Assembly (NCBI GenBank): GCA_965204875.1
Contig: OZ242020.1
Coordinates: 1,674,001 to 1,738,000 of the forward strand
Origin: Aldehydirespirator sp965204875
GTDB taxonomy: Bacteria; Actinomycetota; Acidimicrobiia; Acidimicrobiales; Aldehydirespiratoraceae
Reading direction: 5' to 3'
Length of the DNA stretch: 64,000 nucleotides
Below are positions 38,710 through 46,671 of the stretch, piece after piece. Positions within the stretch are counted from its first letter, which is position 1, and each line of letters begins with the position of its first letter. Below the pieces are notes generated by a model. It saw only the letters and a program-made list of their open reading frames with translations. It was not told the DNA's origin and did no database searches. A program made the translations under genes and the position numbers.

Positions 38710-39660
38710 TCAGAAGAGACTTGGCGCGCCATCGCGCGCTCCTTCAGCGTTCTGCGAATCACTACAAACTCGCAGCAAGTTGCGAAGGTCGGCAAGCGAT
38801 TCACCCTTCGGAGTGCGCCAAACTGTCCATCCTCTGTTGCCTCTAGTACCTGCTGCCGCCCTTTCTGCGCGAGATAGCGAGGAGTACGTTGCTCCGTTCA
38901 ACTCGATCCGTCCATCACGCAATACATGCGCCCTGTAGGTGCCAATCCGTGGCAGCGTCAATGTGAGCAACGTCCCTGGTTCGAGAAGTCCTGCATCAAT
39001 GAGATCACCGACCCCAAAGCGCTTTCTCCTCGGAATCAGCCTGCGCTCTGACGGGACACCTCTGCCAGTCTCGATCTGTTGGCCCTCTTCAACGTCTGCC
39101 AACCGGCGGCTCCCATGGTCTTCTGATGTCGCCAAAGAGAAAGGAATCTCGATGTCCTTGGACTGAGAATCCGTCCCAGCCGTACGGACTTGCAATCCCT
39201 TGGGGGCAAACAAATGTACTTCTACGCCTGACAGATGTTCCAGCTTCTCCCGGATCTTTTCCTGAACCCAATCCCAGTCGAGTCCCCCTTCACCGCAACC
39301 AAGTGCCGGAATGGCGATCGAAGCAATGCTCCTCCTCTCGATGACCCGTGCAAGGTCGTCTAGTCCTCGGTCGATATACTCGGGTTTCGAATCGTTCCTC
39401 CAGTGCTTCTTTGTCGGGAAGTTAACGATCAGGCGAGGCAAGGTGCCATGCTTGGCTTCGACCTTTTGCACAAACATCTTGCCCAAATGAATGTTGTTCC
39501 TGTCGCAAGCCTTCTTGTATGCCTTGAAATTAGCTGGAAACGCCCTCTTGAACTGAAGGGCGATGCCCTTTCCCATGACACCGACCGTGTTGACTGTGTT
39601 GACGAACGCTTCAACCTCGGCCTTTAGGAGATCTCCCTCCCCCATTCGGAACTCAGCCAT
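38710..39660 (-). CDS. darG: DarG-like antitoxin: macrodomain fused to a RAMA-like domain
   Basis: 316 residues; the ATG at 39660 overlaps the DarT stop (TGATG). Residues 1-155 are a macrodomain: GDLLKAEVEAFVNTVNTVGVMGKGIALQFKRAFP (in parts), IVNFPTKKHWRNDSKPEYI and IPALGCGEGGLDW. This is the DarG NAD-dependent de-ADP-ribosylase that removes ADP-ribose from thymidine in DNA. After a linker (about 160-225) the C-terminus has VGDLIDAGLLEPGT, RDGRIELNGATYSSLSRAERAA and GNRGWTVWRTPKGESLADLR (in parts), which match the RAMA domain pattern linked to DNA-modification systems. Known DarG C-termini bind DarT by other folds, so this combination is notable. Confidence 0.88.
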   Translation of the reverse strand: MAEFRMGEGDLLKAEVEAFVNTVNTVGVMGKGIALQFKRAFPANFKAYKKACDRNNIHLGKMFVQKVEAKHGTLPRLIVNFPTKKHWRNDSKPEYIDRGLDDLARVIERRSIASIAIPALGCGEGGLDWDWVQEKIREKLEHLSGVEVHLFAPKGLQVRTAGTDSQSKDIEIPFSLATSEDHGSRRLADVEEGQQIETGRGVPSERRLIPRRKRFGVGDLIDAGLLEPGTLLTLTLPRIGTYRAHVLRDGRIELNGATYSSLSRAERAAAGTRGNRGWTVWRTPKGESLADLRNLLRVCSDSQNAEGARDGAPSLF

Positions 39661-40301
39661 CAGAAGTACCAGTCTGGGCGAATCTTTACCAACGACTCGA
39701 CCCCCGCCTTTGCGAGCACCTCCCTCGTCTGACGATACTGAACATCGGACTTGACCGCTATGCCGAGCATCGCCGTCCAAGGGACTCTCCTGTAGATCAG
39801 AAACTCAGCCATACGCTTCTCACGCCTGTCTTCTACCTCGTCCTGTTCGTGGTACCACATCGGCGATTCCATGAGCCTCCAATCGATCATCGTGTCCAGT
39901 TCCGCCAAATTGCATGACCATTGCGCCGCATTCAGAGCAGCGTTCCGATCTGTGAAGGCGAAATTTAGACCTTGCCGGACGACTATATCTATCCTGCTTA
40001 CCAAGTAAATCACCTCATGCTGCCCGCCGTGGTACGTCGGCACGTTGTCCCTATAGATTGAGTATAACATAGGCGAACGCGCTGCGAAGTAGAAGGGCAC
40101 GTAGTCGGCAACGACTCCGTAGGGCGACAAAGGAACCCTACGATTGCGGCGCCGATCCTTGATGTTCCGATTGCCGACCTCAACGTAACGTGTTTTAGAC
40201 GACACCACGGCACTATCGCAGATCAGGCCAGACGACATCACCGATGCCAGATTGTCGATGTGCGTGAAGTGAAACAGCAGACCTCTCCTAGGTGTCGTCA
40301 T
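39660..40301 (-). CDS. darT: DarT-like DNA ADP-ribosyltransferase toxin
   Basis: 213 residues from ATG 40301; the longer frame reaches into an ISL3 remnant. LLFHFTHIDNLASVMSSGLICDS is the DarT N-terminus with the His/Asn NAD contacts; YVPFYFAARSPMLYSIYRDN contains the catalytic Arg region; KRMAEFLIYRRVPW holds the catalytic Glu. DarT transfers ADP-ribose from NAD to thymidine in single-stranded DNA, blocking replication, and acts in phage defence with DarG. All recognised motifs are intact. GC content is visibly lower than in neighbouring metabolic genes, consistent with transfer. It is translationally coupled to DarG. Confidence 0.92.
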   Translation of the reverse strand: MTTPRRGLLFHFTHIDNLASVMSSGLICDSAVVSSKTRYVEVGNRNIKDRRRNRRVPLSPYGVVADYVPFYFAARSPMLYSIYRDNVPTYHGGQHEVIYLVSRIDIVVRQGLNFAFTDRNAALNAAQWSCNLAELDTMIDWRLMESPMWYHEQDEVEDRREKRMAEFLIYRRVPWTAMLGIAVKSDVQYRQTREVLAKAGVESLVKIRPDWYF

Positions 40302-40320
40302 CGCCGTTGGGTGCCTTTCG

Positions 40321-40372
40321 TGCCTTCGATGCGGCCGTTGCTGGGGTGGTTGGTGTGGTGCCATGCGAGGAG
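40321..40372 (-). mobile_element. Remnant of an ISL3-family transposase gene
   Basis: On the minus strand this stretch encodes LAWHHTNHPSNGRIEG, matching AWHHTSRPSNGRIEG of the intact transposase at 2343-3539, the segment holding the catalytic Glu. The similarity stops on both sides. It sits immediately upstream of darT and shows that another ISL3 copy was once there. DNA identity to the intact element is about 85% over the fragment. Confidence 0.75.
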
Positions 40373-40423
40373 GGGGATGCCCCACCGGGGGATGCCCCAC
40401 GTCAGGACTCGAAGTCATACGCG

Positions 40424-40459
40424 TAAGTGTGGCACGGTATCGGACGTGTTGCGGTCCAG
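40424..40459 (+). repeat. 36-bp direct repeat, left copy
   Basis: Starts TAAGTGTGGCAC and ends GTGTTGCGGTCCAG. Differs from 42815-42850 at only two of 36 positions. It lies upstream of darT, beyond the ISL3 remnant. Confidence 0.85.
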
Positions 40460-40530
40460 TGCGGTGTTCCGGTTGGCGGCTGGGGCAGCGGCTTCGGCCG
40501 GCCAGGACTCCCTCTAGCGGCGATCTGCGG

Positions 40531-41340
40531 TTAGCGGCTGCGGCAGTGGCCGTTGTGGCCTGGGGGGAGGATGCAGGGCTTGCGGGAGCGGGGCATCATC
40601 TTGGCGCAACGGCGCGTTGGCGGCGCCGGTGAGCGCGCGGCGGGTTGTGTGAGGCTGCGGCGCCTCATGTGGGCCAGGTGCCTCGATACTTCCAGGGCGC
40701 GGCGCGAGAGATGCCCGAACACCTCTTCGCGTCTCTCCTCGTACTCGCGGTCCGGTGGGACGGAACCGGGATCGCTCAGCAGGGCGAGGCTGCGATCGAG
40801 GACGCGTGGGACATGGCTGTACCCGAACCTGTGGCAGTAGTAGCCGATCCCGTCCTCGAGGCGGTGCGCCGTCAACTGGTCGATGGCGGCGATGTCGATG
40901 TAGTCCCGCAGCTTGGCACGGTAGTTGATGACATCGAGCTTCGTGGCCAGCAGATCGGGTATCGAGCCGATTCGTATGCCGTCAATCTCCGGCCCCGGCG
41001 CGAGGACCGTCATCTGGTGCGGCTCGACCTCCTCGGTGCGCAGGGCGCGGAACACATCCCATTCCACGCCGTCGACCACCGCGTGGAAGCAGTTGCGGGA
41101 CACGTCGCGCAGAATGATCCGTCGGGCGAAGCCGCGGACGCTGCGCTCGACGGCCCTTCCCGAGAAGGAGGTCAGGGTCATCAGATTGAAGTCGACCGAG
41201 CGGCGATGCCGCAGGTGGATCGCCACCGCGGTGCCGCCCATCAGTATCGCTCCGACCTGGTTGGCGACGCTGGCCGCGTGCGGCCAGAGGCGTCGCTGCT
41301 CCTCAGAGAGCACGTCGGCCCATGCGTCCACCTCAGCCAT
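40531..41340 (-). CDS. AbiEii-like nucleotidyltransferase with altered active site and Cys/His tail
   Basis: 269 residues from ATG 41340. GAILMGGTAVAIHLRHRRSVDFNLMT is the nucleotidyltransferase core (quoted in parts: GGTAVAIHL, RRSVDFN); the usual second Asp of DxD is Asn here. GSIPDLLATKLDVINYRAKLRDYIDIAAI (in parts) is the standard AbiEii/DUF1814 helix. The C-terminus ends with RRCAKMMPRSRKPC and PPGHNGHC, a Cys/His tail like that in the protein at 8696-9565. The upstream HTH gene at 41453 would be its antitoxin. Activity is uncertain because of the Asn. Confidence 0.75.
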   Translation of the reverse strand: MAEVDAWADVLSEEQRRLWPHAASVANQVGAILMGGTAVAIHLRHRRSVDFNLMTLTSFSGRAVERSVRGFARRIILRDVSRNCFHAVVDGVEWDVFRALRTEEVEPHQMTVLAPGPEIDGIRIGSIPDLLATKLDVINYRAKLRDYIDIAAIDQLTAHRLEDGIGYYCHRFGYSHVPRVLDRSLALLSDPGSVPPDREYEERREEVFGHLSRRALEVSRHLAHMRRRSLTQPAARSPAPPTRRCAKMMPRSRKPCILPPGHNGHCRSR

Positions 41341-41452
41341 GGGCAATCTCGGCCGTAAGGGGGATGTCAGCCGTGGGGCACGTCGGCCATGGGTCACGCA
41401 AGACACGGGAAATGCCAGCCATGGAGAATTTCCAAGAATGTCAGTCATAGGG

Positions 41453-42088
41453 TCAGTCACGGGATCGGTGCCGGATGGCGCAGTCCAGCCAGCGTCTCGG
41501 CGTGCCGGTGTCACAACCCCTTAGCTTGCGGCACTCTCTGAGAACATCGACCGGCAATGTGTTGAGCGCCCAGGCGCGGGCGTGGAGGTCCCTGCCGTTG
41601 ATGAGCGCCTCGGCGATGTAGAGGCCGTCGGCGCCGACACGGAGATCGCGCGCCGGTGTCCCCGACCAGAAGCAGTCCCAGAACTCCTCGGGGATACGGT
41701 CGTGATCCTCGTCAAGGCTCTCGGCCGGGGCGAGGGGGGGCAGCTCCTGTATGTGTCTCGCCGCGCCCGCCGCAAGGCGCCACAGCCCGCTCCGGCGGCT
41801 GCCGTTGCGGCCGGGCGCGCCACTTCGTGCGGGGTCTGCTCGCCGGCTCGGTCCGCTCCGGGGCCGGCGGCTGCCGTTGAGGCCGAGCAGCGGGTCAAGT
41901 CGCTCGACCAGTCCTCGACCGGCCAGACGCTCCAGACATCTCCTGGCGTGCCCGGCAGACACCCCCGACAGTGAAGCGATCAGTCCGGCGTCGGCGCCGA
42001 GCAGTTTCGTGCGGAGAACGTTCAGGATTCGCGCCTCGGCCGCGCCCAGATGCAGTCCCGTTCCAGGCGCAGTCTCTGACGTTTTCAT
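41453..42088 (-). CDS. Winged-helix regulator, probable antitoxin partner
   Basis: 211 residues from ATG 42088. Residues about 12-70 (LGAAEARILNVLRTKLLG, SGVSAGHARRCLERLAGRGLVERLD) form a MarR/AbiEi-like winged helix. An Arg/Gly/Ser-rich low-complexity stretch follows with a duplicated GRNGSRR/GLNGSRR motif, then a helical end (EEFWDCFWSG, DGLYIAEALINGRDLHARAWAL). The last part resembles regulators paired with DUF1814 nucleotidyltransferases. It precedes the toxin-like gene by 112 bases. Its 5' end is duplicated as a relic at about 42870-42953. Confidence 0.6.
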   Translation of the reverse strand: MKTSETAPGTGLHLGAAEARILNVLRTKLLGADAGLIASLSGVSAGHARRCLERLAGRGLVERLDPLLGLNGSRRPRSGPSRRADPARSGAPGRNGSRRSGLWRLAAGAARHIQELPPLAPAESLDEDHDRIPEEFWDCFWSGTPARDLRVGADGLYIAEALINGRDLHARAWALNTLPVDVLRECRKLRGCDTGTPRRWLDCAIRHRSRD

Positions 42089-42147
42089 CACCGAGATGCT
42101 ACACGGGTACTTTGATGCCCGAAATGCGCGCCCGACCGCGCCACAGC
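42071..42147. repeat. ~80-bp duplicated sequence, left copy (start of the HTH gene)
   Basis: Covers the start codon region of the gene at 41453-42088 and its upstream flank. It resembles 42870-42953, sharing CTCTGACGTTT, CTACACGGG and GAAATGCGCGCCC in the same order. About 80-85% identical by eye. Confidence 0.7.
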
Positions 42148-42183
42148 GAAGTCCGGCGGAGCAAAACAACAGATGGTTTGCTA

Positions 42184-42447
42184 ATGTTGCTCCCGATGAC
42201 GCAAGACGTGATGCCCCGCCCTGTCGAAGTGCGCGTTCTGGAGCCGCATCGCATTTGGCTTCGCTACGACGACGGTGTCGCGGGCGAGGTCGACTTGTCC
42301 TACCTGGCAGGCGACGGCCTGTTCGCTGTGTGGGATGACCCAGCTGTCTTCGCTGGCGTCCACATCGGCCCCATCGGCGGCATCAGCTGGGGCGAGAGGA
42401 TCGACTTGTGCCCTGACGACATGTACGCGCGCATCACCGGCACGTAG
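42184..42447 (+). CDS. DUF2442-family small protein
   Basis: 87 residues from ATG 42184 (an ATG at 42196 is also possible). RPVEVRVLEPHRIWLRYDDGVAGEVDLSYLAG then GLFAVWDDPAVFAGVHIG and GISWGERIDLCPDDMYARI (in parts) follow the DUF2442 pattern closely. These small proteins usually accompany a DUF4160 partner and are thought to be toxin-antitoxin-like. No DUF4160 gene is beside it, so it seems orphaned. Function unknown. Confidence 0.78.
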   Translation: MLLPMTQDVMPRPVEVRVLEPHRIWLRYDDGVAGEVDLSYLAGDGLFAVWDDPAVFAGVHIGPIGGISWGERIDLCPDDMYARITGT

Positions 42448-42494
42448 CCGTAGGCGGGGCACCTGTTCGACTCGGCACCAACCGGCGTTTCGGC

Positions 42495-42809
42495 CTAGGC
42501 GCACATCGGGTGCCCACCGCTGGAGTGAGCGGGTCTACTACTGGGTCGAGGGTTCGGCCGCGAACTCTCGTCGGGCGGCCGCTGCGATCTCGGGCGGAAC
42601 GCCAAGCGCTCGAAGGCGGCCGCGAACGCGCTCGCTCGGTTGTCGATCTTGGCCTCAAGCGCTACCCGCCACGCGCCAAGGTTGATGTCTATGTCGATCT
42701 GCTTCGTCGAGCCCTTCTGACGGCTCTCCGCACGCGCCTCCAGTCCTAGATCGCGCAGGAGCTGCGCCAAACGCGCATTGAGCACCACTTCAACAGAACC
42801 CGGAGCCAT
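42495..42809 (-). pseudogene. Small PD-(D/E)xK nuclease-like gene, probably frameshifted
   Basis: From ATG 42809 the frame reads LLRDLGLEARAESR, KQIDIDINLGAWRVALEAKIDN: Asp followed by LEAK is the PD-(D/E)xK nuclease pattern. After FERLA the frame becomes Arg/Pro/Ser-rich. An alternative frame from there reads GVPPEIAAAARREFAAEPSTQ then stop, which looks more like protein. One base change would join them into an 80-90-residue product. Either way it is far shorter than a complete nuclease domain, so it is probably a remnant. It starts six bases from a 36-bp repeat copy. Confidence 0.4.
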
Positions 42810-42814
42810 GTGCC

Positions 42815-42850
42815 TAAGTGTGGCACAGTGTCGGACGTGTTGCGGTCCAG
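42815..42850 (+). repeat. 36-bp direct repeat, right copy
   Basis: Same orientation as 40424-40459 with 34 of 36 bases identical. The two copies bracket the nucleotidyltransferase, HTH, DUF2442 and nuclease-fragment genes. Confidence 0.85.
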
Positions 42851-42869
42851 CCCCTATGCAGCCTGCACG

Positions 42870-42953
42870 GCCTCTGACGTTTCCACCAGCCCAGCCAGGA
42901 TCCTACACGGGGTACGATGATGTCTGAAATGCGCGCCCCAACCGCGCCACAGC
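42870..42953. repeat. ~80-bp duplicated sequence, right copy (relic of an HTH gene start)
   Basis: On the minus strand it encodes VETSEAVQAA then stop, parallel to MKTSETAPGT at the start of the gene at 41453-42088. It lies in the 3' flank of malate synthase and marks the island edge. Confidence 0.7.
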
Positions 42954-42971
42954 AATGCCGCGTGGGTAGGG

Positions 42972-45161
42972 CTAGGGCTGCGAGCGGGACTTCATGGCTC
43001 TTCGGTGGTTCCTTAGGATGCGCTCGGTGTAGCCGTTGGGCTCGGTTCGGGCTGAGAACACCAACTCCAGCGCCGCCTGGAACGGGATGCTGGAGTCGTA
43101 GTCGGGCGCCATCGGCTCGTAATCGGCGTCGCCGCTGTTCTGCTGGTCGACGAGGTTCGCCATGCGCCTGAGCGTCTCGCGCACACCCTCGGCGGTCACC
43201 AGGCCGTGGTGCAGCCAGTTGGCGATGTGCTGGCTCGAGATGCGCAGCGTCGCCAGATCCTCCATCAACCCCACGTCGTCGATGTCGAGCACCGTGGAGC
43301 AGCCCACGCCCTGGCCCACCCAGCGCACCACGTAGCCCAGGATGCCCTGCACGTTGTTGTCGAGTTCACGCTGGATCTCCATCGGCGTCAGCGACCGGCC
43401 CGGCGGCAGCACCGGGATGTCGATCAGCGCAGCGAGACGCGCCGGTGTGCGGTCGGCCAGGTCAAGCTGGCGGTCGGCGACGTCGACGTGGAAATAGTGC
43501 ATGGCGTGCAGCGTGGCCGCCGCCGGCGACGGTACCCAGGCGGTGCTCGCCCCCGCGATGGGATGCTGGATCTTGGACTTGACCATGGCCGCCATCTCTT
43601 CGGGCATCGTCCACATGCCCTTGCCGATCTGGGCCCGGCCGCGCAGCCCGCAGGCGAGTCCCGTGTCAACGTTGGAGTCCTCATACGCCCGCAGCCAGGC
43701 CGCCGAGCGCATCTCGCTCTTGGGGATCATCGGCCCCGCCTCCATGGCGGTGTGGATCTCGTCGCCGGTGCGGTCGAGGAAACCGGTGTTGATGAACATG
43801 ACACGCTCGCGTGCCTGCGCTATGCACTCCTTGAGGCCGAGCGAGGTGCGCCGCTCCTCGTCCATGATCCCGATCTTCAGGGTGTTGCGCACCAGCCCGA
43901 GAGCATCCTCCACCCTGCTGAACAGCGCGCAGGCCAGCGACGCCTCATCGGGCCCGTGCAGCTTGGGCTTGACGATGTAGACCGACCCCGCAGCCGAGTT
44001 GCGCACGGGCCGCCCGTCGATGCGTCCATGCCCGCGCAGGTCGTGCAGGGCGCACAGCGCGGTGATCATCGCATCGACCACCGTCTCATAGACCGGCTCG
44101 CCCCCCAGGGTGACCATGTCCGTCAACAGGTGCGGACCCACGTTGCGGACCAGCATCAGGCTGCGGCCCGGCAGCATGAGAGTCGCACCGCCGGCTCCGG
44201 TGAAAGTCCGGTCAGGGTTCAGGGCGCGGCTGACAGTCGTGCCGTCGCCGCGCACGAAGGTGCCGGCGAGGCTGCCCTTCATCAATCCGAGCCAGTTGCG
44301 ATAGAGGGTCACCTTGTCGGTGGCGTCCACGGCCGAGACCGAGTCCTCATAGTCCATGATCACGGTGACGGCCGACTCCAGGCGGATGTCGTACACGCCG
44401 GCGTGGTCGCGGCGCCCGATGGGATGCTCAGGATCGATGCAGAGCTCGCAGTGCAGGCCGTTCATGCGCAGCAGGATCGAAGCGGGAGCTTCAGACGCGC
44501 CCGTGTAGCCGACGAGCTGTTCGGGGCGCAACAGGGTGCTCACGGTGCCGTCGCCGCTGCGGGCGCGCAGCCCGCCTCCCGCCACGCTGTAGCGGGTCAC
44601 CCAGCCGTGCGCCGCGGTGTCGAGGGTGAAGTGCCGATCCAGGAAGGCCCGCCCGGCCGCTGCCACCTTGTCACCCCGGATCGGGTTGTAGCCGGTGCCC
44701 GGCGCGCAGCCCTCCGCGGTGTCGATGGCGTCGGTTCCGTAGAGGGCGTCGTAGAGGCTGCCCCAGCGTGCGTTGGCCGCGTTCAGCGCATAGCGGACGT
44801 TGTCCAGCGGCACCACGAGCTGCGGCCCGGCCACCTCGGCAATCTCGGGATCGACGTTGGCGGTGGCGACGGCCAGGGGTGCGTCCATGTATCGCAGGTA
44901 GCCGATGTCGCGCAGGAAGTCGGCGTAGGCCTCCCGGTCGTGCCCGCGCCCGCCGGCCCGTGCCGCCCGGTGCCAGTCGTCGATCTGCGATTGCAGCTCG
45001 TCACGGCGGGCCAGCAGGGCGGCGCTGCGTGGGCCGAGCTCGGCGAGGATCTCCTCCAGGGCGCTCCAGAACTCGCCGGTGTCGACGCCGGTGCCGGGCA
45101 GTGCCTCTGCGGCCACGAAGTCACCGAGGGGTTGCGCGACCTCCAGCCTGCCTAAGCGCAT
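42972..45161 (-). CDS. glcB: Malate synthase G
   Basis: 729 residues, usual for the monomeric G isoform. It condenses glyoxylate and acetyl-CoA to malate. Motifs include VVPLDNVRYALNAANARWGSLYDALYGTD, TVIMDYEDSVSAVD, MLVRNVGPHLLTD, VYIVKPKLHGPDE, IGIMDEERRTSLGLKECI (in parts) and FINTGFLDRTGDEIHT, with catalytic acid/base region present. It lies 22 bases downstream of the trimethylamine monooxygenase gene on the same strand. Glyoxylate from oxidation of glycine-type C1 compounds would be assimilated here; that link is inferred. No isocitrate lyase is in the window. Confidence 0.95.
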   Translation of the reverse strand: MRLGRLEVAQPLGDFVAAEALPGTGVDTGEFWSALEEILAELGPRSAALLARRDELQSQIDDWHRAARAGGRGHDREAYADFLRDIGYLRYMDAPLAVATANVDPEIAEVAGPQLVVPLDNVRYALNAANARWGSLYDALYGTDAIDTAEGCAPGTGYNPIRGDKVAAAGRAFLDRHFTLDTAAHGWVTRYSVAGGGLRARSGDGTVSTLLRPEQLVGYTGASEAPASILLRMNGLHCELCIDPEHPIGRRDHAGVYDIRLESAVTVIMDYEDSVSAVDATDKVTLYRNWLGLMKGSLAGTFVRGDGTTVSRALNPDRTFTGAGGATLMLPGRSLMLVRNVGPHLLTDMVTLGGEPVYETVVDAMITALCALHDLRGHGRIDGRPVRNSAAGSVYIVKPKLHGPDEASLACALFSRVEDALGLVRNTLKIGIMDEERRTSLGLKECIAQARERVMFINTGFLDRTGDEIHTAMEAGPMIPKSEMRSAAWLRAYEDSNVDTGLACGLRGRAQIGKGMWTMPEEMAAMVKSKIQHPIAGASTAWVPSPAAATLHAMHYFHVDVADRQLDLADRTPARLAALIDIPVLPPGRSLTPMEIQRELDNNVQGILGYVVRWVGQGVGCSTVLDIDDVGLMEDLATLRISSQHIANWLHHGLVTAEGVRETLRRMANLVDQQNSGDADYEPMAPDYDSSIPFQAALELVFSARTEPNGYTERILRNHRRAMKSRSQP

Positions 45162-45183
45162 AGCCCGCGGCTGCCGCCGTCGC

Positions 45184-46527
45184 TCAGGCGCTCTCGGCCA
45201 GGTAGGAGTCCAGCGAGTCGTCGAGGGCGTCCGCCCAGTGGGTGTGGTGCACGGGTGCCACCGTGCCGGTTACCGGGGACGTGTGGCCGTGGTCGCGGTA
45301 GCCGATGATCGACTGCTTCTTGTGCTTCTTCCAGTCTTTGAACATCTTGTTGACCAGCGCCGTGTCGAAGTCGGGATAGTCGGTCTGATCAACCAGATCC
45401 CGGGTGTAGGCGCCCTGGAAGTCGATGGCGCCGTAGTCGTCCGCCAGTGCGTCCTCGGCGGCCTGCAAATCGGTGATCCAGCGCGCCTGCTCGCCCGCGT
45501 CGGGCAGCGTGATGCGGCCCAGGATCACATCGCGGGCGTACCAGGCCTGCGCGTCGAACATGTTGAACGTGTACCACTGGTCCTGCATTCCCAGATACAT
45601 CACCCTGTTCTCGGGCTGGAACACGACGCCCCGGTACAGCATCGACGTGGCCAGCCGGTTGGCGGTCACAAGCCGCAGCTCGTCGTCCATGAACGGGAAG
45701 TGATGCAGGTAGCCGGTACATGAGACGATGGCGTCGGCCTCCGCCGTCGTGCCGTCGGCGAAATGCACACAGCGCCCGTCCACGTGGGTGAGGATCGGCC
45801 TCTCGGTGATGCCCTCGGGCCAGTCGAACCCCATCGGCCCGCTGCGCGACGAGCAGACGACGGACCGCGCCCCGTATTTCCAGAGCTGCGATGCGATGTC
45901 CTCGGCGGAGTAGCTCGACCCGATGACGACGACGTCGCGCCCGGCGAACTGAACGGCGTCACGGAAATCATGAGCGTGCAGCAGGGTGCCCCCGAAGGTC
46001 TCATAGCCCGGAAAGTGGGGCATGTTCGGCGTCGAGAAGTGCCCGCTGGCCACCACGACCCAGTCGAAGTCCTCGCTGGTGGTCACGCCGCTGCCGTGGT
46101 CGTGCGCCGTCACCGTGAAGCCGTCGCCGCTCGCGGAGCGGCACACGTTGCGCACGGCGTGGTTGAAGCGGATCTTGTCGCGGATGCCGCTGCGCCGCGC
46201 CCGGCCCACGATGTAGTCGTAGAGCACCTCGCGTGGCGGGAACGATGCCACCGGCCTGCCGAAATGCTCCTCGAAGCCGTAGTCGGCGAACTCAAGGCAC
46301 TCCTTGGGGCCGTTGGACCAGAGGTAGCGGTACATGCTGCCGTGGCAGGGCTCGCCGTGCTCGTCCAGCCCGGTGCGCCAGGTGTAGTTCCACAGCCCGC
46401 CCCAGTCGTCCTGCTTCTCGTAGCAGACGATCTCGGTGCCGGCCGCGGCGGCCGAGTCGTCGCTGGAGAAGGCGTGAAGCTGTGACAGGCCGCACGGCCC
46501 GGCACCGATGATCGCTACCCGTGCCAT
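45184..46527 (-). CDS. tmm: Trimethylamine monooxygenase
   Basis: 447 residues, the normal size of bacterial Tmm. FAD motif VAIIGAGPCGLSQLHAF; CYEKQDDWGGLWNYTWRTG; SMYRYLWSNGPKECLEFADY; the flavin monooxygenase identity motif FGGTLLHAHDF; NADPH motif VIGSSYSAED; and MYLGMQDQWYTFNMFDAQAWYARDV, all characteristic of Tmm. It oxidises trimethylamine to trimethylamine N-oxide with NADPH and oxygen in the cytoplasm. It lies directly downstream of tdm, whose product uses TMAO. Its leader contains three tandem 15-bp repeats. Confidence 0.95.
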   Translation of the reverse strand: MARVAIIGAGPCGLSQLHAFSSDDSAAAAGTEIVCYEKQDDWGGLWNYTWRTGLDEHGEPCHGSMYRYLWSNGPKECLEFADYGFEEHFGRPVASFPPREVLYDYIVGRARRSGIRDKIRFNHAVRNVCRSASGDGFTVTAHDHGSGVTTSEDFDWVVVASGHFSTPNMPHFPGYETFGGTLLHAHDFRDAVQFAGRDVVVIGSSYSAEDIASQLWKYGARSVVCSSRSGPMGFDWPEGITERPILTHVDGRCVHFADGTTAEADAIVSCTGYLHHFPFMDDELRLVTANRLATSMLYRGVVFQPENRVMYLGMQDQWYTFNMFDAQAWYARDVILGRITLPDAGEQARWITDLQAAEDALADDYGAIDFQGAYTRDLVDQTDYPDFDTALVNKMFKDWKKHKKQSIIGYRDHGHTSPVTGTVAPVHHTHWADALDDSLDSYLAESA

Positions 46528-46543
46528 ATCGAGCTCCTTGTCG

Positions 46544-46588
46544 GTGGGTTCGGTGTCAGTAGGTTCGGTGTAAGTGGGTTCGGCATCA
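46544..46588. repeat. Three tandem 15-bp repeats in the tmm leader
   Basis: Units 46544-46558, 46559-46573 and 46574-46588 follow the pattern GTRGGTTCGGTGTMA with one or two changes each. They lie 17-61 bases upstream of the tmm start on the opposite strand sense. Could be protein-binding sites or a slippage product. Confidence 0.8.
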
Positions 46589-46671
46589 TGAAGAGTTCCC
46601 CCTCCAGCGAGTGGATGCTGCCGTGTTCCAGACGCTGACCCATCGCGGATCGTTCGATATCGCTGACGAAA

